Assembly (NCBI GenBank): GCA_016706405.1
Contig: JADJJT010000001.1
Coordinates: forward strand, 933,501-997,500
DNA from: Sphingobacteriales bacterium
GTDB taxonomy: Bacteria; Bacteroidota; Bacteroidia; Chitinophagales; UBA2359
Direction: 5' to 3'
Length of the DNA: 64,000 bases
Every line of letters begins with the position of its first letter. Position 1 is the first letter of the stretch. Below are positions 36,418 to 44,947 of the stretch, piece after piece. Under the pieces are notes generated by a model. It did not search any database. It worked only from the letters and a program-made list of their open reading frames with translations, and had not been told where the DNA came from. The position numbers were made by a program, and so were the translations under genes.

Positions 36418-36540
36418 TGTTATGCGAGTGGTAAACGCGGTAAATATAGCAAAAAACTGATTTGCTTTGTGTTCGGGCGGGATACAAGCACACGTGTACA
36501 AGTTTTTTTCAAATCTCCACGCATAGCAAACAACTTCTTT

Positions 36541-36581
36541 TTAGCGCCAAAGCCGCTTGGCCGCAAAGCCCAATGTTAGTG
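36541..36581. other. attC-like half-site between recombinase and Fic gene
   Basis: CCGCTTGGCCGCAAAGCCCA followed by ATGTTAGTGG has the same right-arm order as the tandem units (GCGG-like, AAAGCC, GTTA). The matching left arm was not clearly seen. It lies about 55 nt beyond the Fic stop. Confidence 0.4.
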
Positions 36582-36634
36582 GCTGTGGTTTTATTTTTGT
36601 CCATACTTTTTTTGACCTTGTTTTTTCCATTTTT

Positions 36635-37741
36635 TTAGTCGGGAGCAAAGTCGGCAAGTTCGTAATTGGCATTTCGTCCACCTTCGTCTGTTTCTTGCAA
36701 TATGCCTTTCGCTATTAAATCCTTTATGTCACGTAATGCAGTGTCTGTTGAAACTTTGGTAATCTTTGCCCATTTTGATGATTGCAATTTTCCATCAAAG
36801 CCGTCAAAGAGCATATTCAAAATAGTTCGTTGACGTTCGTTGATTGCTATGTTTTCGTGCAGTTTCCAAAATTCGACTTTTCGCAAAATACGTTGCGTTG
36901 TGTTTTCGGTGGTAAGCATTGCATTTTTCAAACAATGTAAAAACCATTCAAGCCATTCAGTTATGTCGCCTGTGCTGTGTTGTTCTTTTTGTAATACTTC
37001 ATAGTAACGTTTTCGTTCTACCAAAATTTGGCTTGACATACTATAAAAACGTTCGCCACTACTTTCGGCGCGTGCCAGTAACATATCGGTTATGGCCCGC
37101 CCAATACGTCCATTCCCGTCATCAAACGGGTGGATGATGACAAACCAAAAGTGAGCAATAGCGGCTTTTATTACTGGGTCAAGTTGATGGTCATTATTAA
37201 ACCAATCTAAAAACTTGGCCATTTCAAATTTTACTAATTTGGATTTTACGGCTTCGTAGTGTATTTTTTCTTTGCCCATTGCTCCCGAAACTATTTGCAT
37301 TTCACCTGTGCGATATTGGCCAACTTCTATGGCGTATGGTCCACTATAACCTGTCGGGAAAAGTGATGCGTGCCAACCAAACAAACGCTTTTCTGTTAAA
37401 GGCAAGGTGTAACGTTGAGTAGCATCAAGCATCATTTCCACTACACCTTCTATATGCCGACTGCTTGGCACAAGCCCTGCGGTGTTGATACCCAAACGCC
37501 TTGCAATAGAAGAACGCACTTGGTCGTAGTTAAGTGGTTCTCCTTCTATTTCACTCGATTTGACTATATCTAAGGTTAAAGCTGTAAGCGTAGCTTCTTC
37601 TTTGGCAGAAAATCCCAAAGCGTTCATTTGCCCGATGATTTTTCCCTGTATTAATTTTACCTCGCCAAATACGGCATTGATGATTTTCTCTTGCCAGGAA
37701 AAGCTCGTCCAGTTTTTATGTTCGTAGATGTATTTTGCCAT
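36635..37741 (-). CDS. Fic-family AMP-transferase-like protein
   Basis: 368 residues from ATG 37741 (MAKYIYEHKNW); the codon before it is GTG, and the predicted transcript starts too close for it. The N-terminal inhibitory-helix motif DIVKSSEIEGEPLN fits class II Fic proteins (S/TxxxE). The catalytic motif HPFDDGNGRIGR is complete. The C-terminal winged helix (SKWAKITKVSTDTALRDIKDLI) suggests DNA binding. Fic proteins move AMP or other nucleotide groups onto target proteins and often behave as toxins held off by the inhibitory Glu; this one may also control its own gene through the palindrome upstream. Confidence 0.9.
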   Translation of the reverse strand: MAKYIYEHKNWTSFSWQEKIINAVFGEVKLIQGKIIGQMNALGFSAKEEATLTALTLDIVKSSEIEGEPLNYDQVRSSIARRLGINTAGLVPSSRHIEGVVEMMLDATQRYTLPLTEKRLFGWHASLFPTGYSGPYAIEVGQYRTGEMQIVSGAMGKEKIHYEAVKSKLVKFEMAKFLDWFNNDHQLDPVIKAAIAHFWFVIIHPFDDGNGRIGRAITDMLLARAESSGERFYSMSSQILVERKRYYEVLQKEQHSTGDITEWLEWFLHCLKNAMLTTENTTQRILRKVEFWKLHENIAINERQRTILNMLFDGFDGKLQSSKWAKITKVSTDTALRDIKDLIAKGILQETDEGGRNANYELADFAPD

Positions 37742-37762
37742 CACTAAAAGTCAATTATGCGG

Positions 37763-37822
37763 CAAATATACCTATTATTTACCGCAAATTTGCGGTGATT
37801 GTTTTACTTTTTTGCCGCAAAT
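37763..37822 (-). promoter_or_regulatory. Fic promoter with perfect 16-bp palindrome
   Basis: The -7 box TATATTTG (37770-37763, minus strand) is preceded by ACCGCAAATTTGCGGT (37781-37796), an exact palindrome located where a repressor would block RNA polymerase. Related half-sites GCGGCAAATA (37760-37769) and TGCCGCAAAT (37808-37820) flank it, giving an iteron-like cluster. Confidence 0.6.
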
Positions 37823-37983
37823 CGTAACGCCAATGCCAAAAAATGGTCTTTTTTGCTGCTTTCATTGACTTTATTGATTGAAAGGGCGTTGCTATTTTTA
37901 TTATCCGGAAGATTTGAAAACCCTTGTTTAAGTGGTCAAAAAAACTCTTTTTGAAAGGCAAACATCCTATTTTGTTGAATACA

Positions 37984-38036
37984 AGGCTTAATGGACATTT
38001 TTTAGGCTAAAAAACCTCCGAAAGCATTACTATTAT
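37984..38036. mobile_element. Solo end of the 56.7-kb insertion sequence
   Basis: About 50 bp (AGGCTTAATGGACATTTTTT, then AGGCTAAAAAACC...GAAAGCATTACTATT) match the left end of the IS at 56726 with few changes. Only this end is present, immediately after the dnaE stop codon. It is a relic, or a short element that could use the same transposase. Confidence 0.7.
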
Positions 38037-41000
38037 TACCCAATTTTATAACTAAGTCCGTCAATAGTGTCTAAGTCGGCAAAAAGTTGGGGCGAGTTTG
38101 CTAATAGCACCTCTCTTGAGCGCAAATCAACAGATAAGGCGGGTTGCTGATTATTTTGTACAAGGGTTATGTATAAGGGCAAACTGCCTTGGTGTTTAGT
38201 AAAAATTGCTTCTAAAGAATTTAAATAGGCTTCGGTTATAAGGGCAGTATCAATTTGAACAATTACCCGTTTAATTTTTTCTTTAAGGGTCGAGAGTAGT
38301 CCAATATTACTAACTTTTAAGTCGTAGTCATCGCTGTCGCGCCACTTTTTTTGGTAATTTCCTTCTACATAAACAATTTGCCCCACGTCAAACCAATGTC
38401 TGTATTTAGCATAATCTTCGCTCCAAAGGTTTAGTTCGTAGCTACCGCTATAGTCTTCAATAACAAAGCGTCCGTAGGGGTTTCCGGTTTTAGCAGTTTT
38501 ATGTTGTGCTGAGGTTACCAATCCGGCAACAGTTACGCGCAAATTTAGTTGGGCAGGCAGTTGCTCTAAGGTACACGTGCAAAAGCGGTCTATCTCCATT
38601 TTATATCTATCTAACGGATGCCCCGATAAATAAATACCTGTTATTTCGCGCTCGTGATTTAACTGCACTAATTGGCTCCATGGCTCACAATCTGGAATTG
38701 GTGGCTCGACAATATTATTGGCAGTGCTATCGCCAAATAGCGATTGTTGCGAGTTTTGCGCTGCCTCTTGAAAGTTTGCGCCGTATTTAAGCAGTTTTTC
38801 TATAAAGCTTGGTTGGTCGGGTTTGGCTTGATAAAAATATTGTGCTCGGTGTATATTGGTAAAACCATCAAAACAGCCCGAGAAAACCAAACCTTCGAGT
38901 GTTTTTTTATTTACTGTCCGGAGGTTTACGCGCTGCACAAAGTTAAAAACATCTTTAAAATGTCCGTTTCGATTTCGTTCAGCTATAATTTCTTGTACAG
39001 CGGCAGCACCTACGCCTTTAATGGCATTTAAGGCAAACCGTATTTGGCCTTTTTTATTGACGGTAAATTTACTTTCGCTTTCGTTAATATCGGGGGTTTT
39101 TACGGCTATACCCATTCGGTTGCACTCGTTAAGGTAAAAATTAACCTGTTTTAGGTCGTTTAAATAGTGCGACACGTTGGCTGCCATAAACTCGGCGGGG
39201 TAATTGGCTTTTAAATACGCCGTTTGAAACGCCACCACCGAATATGCTACAGCATGAGAGCGGTTAAACCCATACTGAGCAAATCTTTCCATGGTATCAA
39301 AAATTTCTTTTGCCTCTTCTTTGCTAACGCCTTTTGCCACAACACCTTCTTCAAATATTTTGCGTTGTAGTACCATTTCTTCAGATTGCTTTTTACCCAT
39401 TACGCGGCGCAGCACATCGGCCTGCCCTAAACTATAACCAGCCATTATTTGGCCTGCCTGCATAATTTGCTCTTGGTAAACCATAATACCGTAGGTATTT
39501 TTTAAAACATGCTCGAGCCAGGGGTGCGGATACACTACTTTTTTGCGTCCATGTCTGCGTTCTATATATTCGGGAATAAAATCTAAAGGCCCTGGCCGAT
39601 AAAGTGCGTTCATGGCAATTAAGTCTTCAATACCACTGGGGTTAAGTTGTTTCAGGTGTTTTTGCATCCCGTCGCTTTCAAATTGAAAGATGCCAATGGT
39701 TTCTCCGCGCCTGAAAATATCGTAAGTAGGCTGGTCGTTTAATTGCTCACTTATTAAATCCGGATCTATGCGGGCTTCCTCCCCATTTCCGGATAAAATT
39801 CCGGGCGTTTTTTCGGCAATCTCTTTATTAGTATATCGTTTGTGGATATTATAGATAGCATCTTTAATGATAGTTAAGGTTTTTAAGCCTAAAAAATCCA
39901 TTTTTAACATGCCCGCTTCTTCAATGTATTTTCCTTCAAATTGGGTTACCAATAAGTCGGCATCCTTGGCAGTACATACGGGTACGCACTCGGTAATATC
40001 TGTTGGGGCTATAATAATGCCGGCGGCGTGGATACCTCGGTTGCGGATAGCGCCTTCTAAGTTTTGCGCCATCTTTAAGGTGCGGGCAAATGGCGAGTTA
40101 GGTATTGACAAATAGTCTTTGTATTCTTGTACGTCTTTAAAGGCTTGTTCAAGGTTTTTATACCCATCGGGAAACATTTTGGCTAATTTGTCGGTGTCAG
40201 TAAGGGGTACTTCCAACACGCGGCCTACATCGCGTATGGCCGACCTTGCGCCCATAGTGCCATAAGTTTGAATTTGTGCCACATGGTTTTTGCCGTATTT
40301 ATTAATTACGTACTCAATAGCTGACTGTCGGCCTTCGTCGTCAAAATCTATATCAATATCGGGCATTGACACCCTTTCGGGGTTTAAAAATCGCTCAAAG
40401 AGGAGTTTGTATTTGATGGGGTCTATATTGGTAATGCCTATACAATAAGCCACAATGCTACCGGCTGCCGAGCCGCGTCCGGGGCCTACTGCTACGCCCA
40501 TTTTTTTGGTCTCGGCAATAAAATCTTGCACTATTAAAAAATAACCCGGAAAGCGCATTTCTTTTATTACTGAGAGTTCAAAGTTTAAGCGGTCGGTAAT
40601 TTCAGAGCTTAGATTGCTGCCATATCGTTTTTGTGCGCCGTCAAAACAAAGGTGCGCCAGGTAGTCGTCTTGGCTGTTAAAACCGGGTGGCAAACTAAAA
40701 TTGGGCATTAGCACATCGCGTACAAGTTTAGGGGCTTCAATTTTAGCGGCTATTTCGGCGGTATTGTGTACGGCTTCGGGCAGGTCTTTAAAAATGGTTA
40801 GCATTTCATTGTACGATTTAAAATAAAACTCGTTGTTTGGAAATTTAAATCGTCCTTGGTCATTAATTTTGGCCCCTGTTTGCAAACACAATAAAATGTC
40901 GTGGGCTTCGGCATCGGCGCGTTCGGTATAATGGCTGTCGTTAGTGGCTATTATTTTAACATTATGTTTGTGCGCAAATTTTAATAAAACCTGATTAATG

Positions 41001-41578
41001 GCCTCTTGGCTCCATCCGGTATTGTCAATATCGGGTAAATTATGGCGTTGTAGTTCAACGTAATAATCTTCGCCAAAGATTTCTAAAAACTCGCAAAACA
41101 CTTTTTCGGCGGCGGCCTCGCCTTGGTGTATAATGGTTTGCGGTACTTTGGCACCAACGCAGCAGGTTGTAGCTATTAAACCCTCGCTGTATTGGCGTAA
41201 AAGTTCTAGGTCAATGCGTGGAAAATTGTGGTAAAACCCTTCAATAAAGCCCAACGATACTAATTTTGACAAGTTATAATACCCCAGTTCGTTTTTTGCC
41301 AATAATAACTGATGGAATCGTTTGTCTTTCCGGCCTTTGGTAAACTCGCGTTCGTGGCGGTTTTCAACCAAATACACTTCGCAGCCCATAATAGGTTTTA
41401 TGCCAATTTTTTTGGCGGCTTTGTAAAACTCAAAAGCACCAAACATATTGCCGTGGTCGGTAATTGCTACGGCAGCATGACCATCGTTTTGGGCTTTTTG
41501 TACCATTTTTGTAATATCGGCGGCACCGTCTAATAACGAGTACTGCGAGTGGCAGTGAAGATGGCAAAAATCGGGCAT
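38036..41578 (-). CDS. dnaE: DNA polymerase III alpha subunit
   Basis: 1,180 residues. The PHP domain begins FCHLHCHSQYSLLDGAADI. The polymerase catalytic aspartates lie in SMPDIDIDFDDEGR (about 400). The palm/fingers region includes GPGRGSAAGSIVAYC, the thumb and helix-hairpin-helix follow, and a C-terminal OB fold spans about VTVAGLVTSAQHKTAKTGN...DYSGSYELNLW. It is the replicative polymerase subunit. Start ATG 41578 gives the conserved MPDFCHLH N-terminus. The TAA stop touches the IS-end relic, so the last residues may have been altered; the protein is otherwise intact. It marks the return to host-like base composition after the island. Confidence 0.95.
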   Translation of the reverse strand: MPDFCHLHCHSQYSLLDGAADITKMVQKAQNDGHAAVAITDHGNMFGAFEFYKAAKKIGIKPIMGCEVYLVENRHEREFTKGRKDKRFHQLLLAKNELGYYNLSKLVSLGFIEGFYHNFPRIDLELLRQYSEGLIATTCCVGAKVPQTIIHQGEAAAEKVFCEFLEIFGEDYYVELQRHNLPDIDNTGWSQEAINQVLLKFAHKHNVKIIATNDSHYTERADAEAHDILLCLQTGAKINDQGRFKFPNNEFYFKSYNEMLTIFKDLPEAVHNTAEIAAKIEAPKLVRDVLMPNFSLPPGFNSQDDYLAHLCFDGAQKRYGSNLSSEITDRLNFELSVIKEMRFPGYFLIVQDFIAETKKMGVAVGPGRGSAAGSIVAYCIGITNIDPIKYKLLFERFLNPERVSMPDIDIDFDDEGRQSAIEYVINKYGKNHVAQIQTYGTMGARSAIRDVGRVLEVPLTDTDKLAKMFPDGYKNLEQAFKDVQEYKDYLSIPNSPFARTLKMAQNLEGAIRNRGIHAAGIIIAPTDITECVPVCTAKDADLLVTQFEGKYIEEAGMLKMDFLGLKTLTIIKDAIYNIHKRYTNKEIAEKTPGILSGNGEEARIDPDLISEQLNDQPTYDIFRRGETIGIFQFESDGMQKHLKQLNPSGIEDLIAMNALYRPGPLDFIPEYIERRHGRKKVVYPHPWLEHVLKNTYGIMVYQEQIMQAGQIMAGYSLGQADVLRRVMGKKQSEEMVLQRKIFEEGVVAKGVSKEEAKEIFDTMERFAQYGFNRSHAVAYSVVAFQTAYLKANYPAEFMAANVSHYLNDLKQVNFYLNECNRMGIAVKTPDINESESKFTVNKKGQIRFALNAIKGVGAAAVQEIIAERNRNGHFKDVFNFVQRVNLRTVNKKTLEGLVFSGCFDGFTNIHRAQYFYQAKPDQPSFIEKLLKYGANFQEAAQNSQQSLFGDSTANNIVEPPIPDCEPWSQLVQLNHEREITGIYLSGHPLDRYKMEIDRFCTCTLEQLPAQLNLRVTVAGLVTSAQHKTAKTGNPYGRFVIEDYSGSYELNLWSEDYAKYRHWFDVGQIVYVEGNYQKKWRDSDDYDLKVSNIGLLSTLKEKIKRVIVQIDTALITEAYLNSLEAIFTKHQGSLPLYITLVQNNQQPALSVDLRSREVLLANSPQLFADLDTIDGLSYKIG

Positions 41579-41917
41579 GGATACGATTTATTTTAATATC
41601 AGAACTATGGGGCGGACTAATTAAGAGTTCTACAAAGTTGCAACAAAAAAGTTGATTTCCGGAGCAACTGTGGATAAATTGTGCTTTTTCTTAAAATTAT
41701 CAGCGCAACGAAACTGGCATTAAGTTGCCAACCATCATTGGCTAAAATTCATCTTGTTATAAGGTGCGTTGGGCTATGCAGTGTATAATGCTATTAAACC
41801 ACGCTGGCAATTTATGATTGTTTTCTAATTTCTAAATAGTTTTGTAAATTTGCTGCAAATTGAAGCAGCAAAGACTATATTGGTAACCTTTATGATTAAT
41901 TCTTAAATAAGAAAAAA
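41579..41917. other. Intergenic region with one cassette-type word and a promoter
   Basis: About 340 bp between divergent dnaE and the YwqK-like gene. GTTATAAGGTGCGTTGGGC (41755-41773) resembles the core region of the island's attC-like sites, but no partner arm was found. TAAATTTG (41845-41852) fits a -7 box for the downstream gene. No ORF. Confidence 0.45.
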
Positions 41918-42792
41918 ATGAAAAAAATCTTATTTTTAATACAGATTGTGCTGCTGCTAAATATTAGCATTTTTACAACAATTGCACAGCCAAGAAAGCC
42001 ATTTACTTTTGAAAGCTATAATCGTATAGACCTAATTTTTAAGGGCTACCCAATTGCCGTAACTAAAGTAGATAAAAACAACCTTAAAATAACCTACCAG
42101 GTATTAAAAGTGTTTAAAGGTGACCAAACCCTTCAACAAGTAACCGGATTTACATTAATAGACCCATATCATCCCGAGGTACAAGCGCAACAAATTGGTG
42201 TGGAATATACCAATCTATATTCCGCTTCAGGTGGGGCTGAAAAAATGGGTGTAGGACGTATGCTTATTGGTTGCGAACACAACGACCTTGATTGTTTAGA
42301 AAATTATACCCCCGAATGTGATAATTACCAGCGTGCCAAATTTATTTTAGATAACGGTCATAAAACCGGATATGTAAAAAACTTTTACTACAAATTTAAT
42401 GGCTATAAATTTGATGGCAAAAAAAGAGTGCTTCAATGGCTACCGCTTGAATTAGAAGCCGAAGGGCAGCTTAAAGAAGGGCAAGCACACGGCTTGTGGA
42501 AATACTATGATGAAGATAGCGGCAAACTAAAAAGAGAAGTAATTTACCAAGAGGGAACTGAAATTGGAAGTATTTATCATTCAGAAGATGGCATTGGTTT
42601 GCGCTTTGGAACTCCTAAATTACAATATGGCTACTCGTTTGATAAGTATAATAACCTGATTAGCTATAGCAAAACCGAATATAAACCTGATAATGATTCG
42701 TTAGGCACAAGATATGGCAACAACGAACACATAGAATATTATTCTAACGGAAAAATAAAAAAATCAGCTATCAATGTGCTGTATAACAATGA

Positions 42793-43719
42793 GAGACTGT
42801 CTAAAAATTAAAAATTGGCATGCCAGTCCTAAAAATTGATAGGAAAAAAGTTATTAAAAGAGATGTGAATAAAAGACTATCAGTTTGACGTTTAAATAAT
42901 AATTCATAGCTTTATGAAAATCAAACACATAAAGTAAAATGAAAACCTACCCAAGCAGTCTCACCGATAGTCAATGGAGTGCAATATTAGGCATTTTAGA
43001 CGACAAACGGAAACGAAAACACAGTTTAAGAGAAATTTTAATGCGCTGTTCTATTTGCTTAAAACTGGCTGTCAATGGCGCATGCTGCCGTTCCATTTTC
43101 CGTCATGGAAGCTTGTTTACTACTATTTTACCAAGTGGAAGAAGGATGGGACGATAGAACTCATCCATGAAATACTCAGGATAAGACTCGAAAGCAAGCA
43201 GGCAGGGCTTCATCGCCAAGTGTTGGTATAATTGATAGCCAGAGCGTAAAGACAACAAGCGTCGGAGGCTTGTGCAGAGGGATTGACGGGGGTAAAAAAG
43301 TTAAAGGCAGAAAGCGGCATATTATTGTAGATACAATGGGACTACTTTTAGCGGTTGTGGTTCATGCGGCAAATGAGCATGACAGTAAATCAGCCCCAAT
43401 GGTTATAGCTGACCTCAGAGGCAGGTTTTGCAGATTGGTAAAGATAGTAGCTGATGGCGGGTATAGAGGCGAGTTAATTGAAAATACCCGCAAAACGTTT
43501 GGGTGGGTGGTTGAGGTTGTAAGTAGATCGAATACAGCCTCGAAATTCGAAGTATTGCCAAAAAGATGGATTGTTGAAAGAACTTTTGCATGGCTCGAAA
43601 GCTATCGAAGATTGAGTAAAGACTTTGAGTTCCAAACCGAAACGAGCCAGACAATGATCCAACTTGCCATGATAAAATTGATGCTTAATAGAATTAGAAA
43701 ATAAAATTTAGACAGGCTC
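42793..43719 (+). mobile_element. IS5-family element (IS1031 group)
   Basis: 927 bp. Terminal inverted repeats GAGACTGTCTAAAAATT and, reverse-complemented, GAGCCTGTCTAAATTTT. A 3-bp target duplication TGA lies at 42790-42792 and 43720-43722; a TNA duplication is the habit of the IS1031 group. It inserted in the YwqK-like gene. The clean ends imply a recent event. Confidence 0.88.
42939..43704 (+). pseudogene. IS5-family DDE transposase, frameshifted
   Basis: The N-terminal frame 42939-43157 (MKTYPSSLTDSQWSAILGIL) shifts to 42974-43231 (ALFYLLKTGCQWRMLPFHF) and then to a frame ending at 43704. The DDE motif is visible across frames: IIDSQSVKTTSVGG (unopened piece just before 43270), VADGGYRGEL, and WIVERTFAWLESYRRLSKDFE. 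Two-frame transposases by frameshifting exist in IS5 groups; a small deletion near 43215 makes inactivation more likely here. Confidence 0.75.
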
Positions 43720-43999
43720 TGAATATATTATGGAGATAAAAGCCTATTACGAAAATGGCAATTTAAAAGAAGAAGGGCAAATTTTGGGATACGATAAAAT
43801 AGGCTTATGGCACTACTACGATGAAAATGGAATTTTAATAAACACTATAAACCACACTAAAAATTAATTGTTATGAAAAGTATGTTGGTGTTATCGTTTT
43901 TTTGTTGTTCTATGTAACCATTTCTCTAACAAATTTGTGTCTTTGTATAAAACTACAAGCAATAATTCAAAATCATAATTAATAATAAAATATTAAAAA

Positions 44000-44943
44000 A
44001 TGAAGAAATTCTTATTTTTAATACAGATTGTGCTGCTGCTAAATATTAGCACATTGACAACTAATGCACAAGTACGAAAACCGATGACATTCGAGGAATA
44101 TAATAATATGTACCTCATTTTTAAGGGATACCCTTCTGAGGTTATTAAACTTGATGATAAAACATACAAAGTAACTTATCAAATAACAAAATTGTTTAAG
44201 GGTACAACCGACCTTAAACAAATAACTATTTTGGCATCAAAGGAACAGCTTTACCATAGCTACCCCGAACAACAAGTTGGTGAAGAGTACAGCCATTTTT
44301 TTACGGCTAGGTATGGAATTGGGAGTGACGAATTGAGGGTTGGGTATATGTTCCTTGGTTGCGAGCACAATGACCTTGCTTGCTTAGAAAATTATACCCC
44401 GGAAGATGATAAATACCAGCGTGCCAAATTCATTTTAGATAACGGTCATAAAACGGATATGTAAAAAACTTTTACTACAAGTTTAATGGCTATAAATTTG
44501 ATGGCAAAAAAAGAGTGCTTCAATGGTTACCGCTTGAATTAGAAGCCGAAGGGCAGCTTAAAGAAGGGCAAGCTCACGGCTTGTGGAAATATTATGATGA
44601 AAGCGGTAAACTTAACAATGAAACAATATACGAAAAAGGAATAAAGGTGGCGAGGACTAGTTATTCAGAAAATGGTTGCAGTTTTGAATTTGGAAGTCAC
44701 AAGATAAAATACGCTTACTCGTTTGATAATAATAACAACCTAATTACATATAGCAAAATTGAATACAAACCTGATAATGATTCGCTTTTTCAAGACTATT
44801 TAAATTCAGAATATATAGAGTATTATAGCAATGGAAAGATAAAAAAGTTAGCTAATAGTAAATGGATAGATAATAAACATATGAAAGAGCAGAAAGATTA
44901 CGACGAAAATGGCAATTTAATTAATCCACAAAATAAAAATTAA
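44000..44943 (+). pseudogene. Secreted YwqK/MORN-like repeat protein 2, one-base frameshift
   Basis: Paralog of the gene at 41918: the same signal peptide (MKKFLFLIQIVLLLNIS), central domain and EGQLKEGQAHGLWKYYDESG repeat, about 313 residues when joined. The frame breaks at AAAACGGATATG (about 44453), where paralog 1 reads AAAACCGGATATG; restoring one C rejoins both parts. The gene may be intact in reality if the missing C is a sequence error. It lies 4 nt upstream of the metallopeptidase gene. Confidence 0.75.
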
Positions 44944-44947
44944 GACT

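Larger units (their letters stand above)
41918..43867 (+). pseudogene. Secreted YwqK/MORN-like repeat protein 1, split by an IS
   Basis: Signal peptide MKKILFLIQIVLLLNISIFTT, a central domain conserved in the downstream paralog (LIFKGYP, RMLIGCEHNDLDCLENYTPE), then YwqK/MORN-like repeats: EGQLKEGQAHGLWKYYDE and, after the IS, YYENGNLKEEGQ...KIGLWHYYDENG. The IS5-family insertion at 42793-43719 interrupts it after ...YNN. Removing the IS and one TGA duplicate restores the frame exactly (NNEYIMEIKAYY) to the stop at 43867. YwqK-like proteins occur as antitoxin- or immunity-like partners in Bacteroidota, but no toxin is evident here. Confidence 0.8.

Noticed and set aside
9887..37741. Prophage
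   Set aside because: No capsid, portal, terminase or tail genes; only a recombinase and IS elements.
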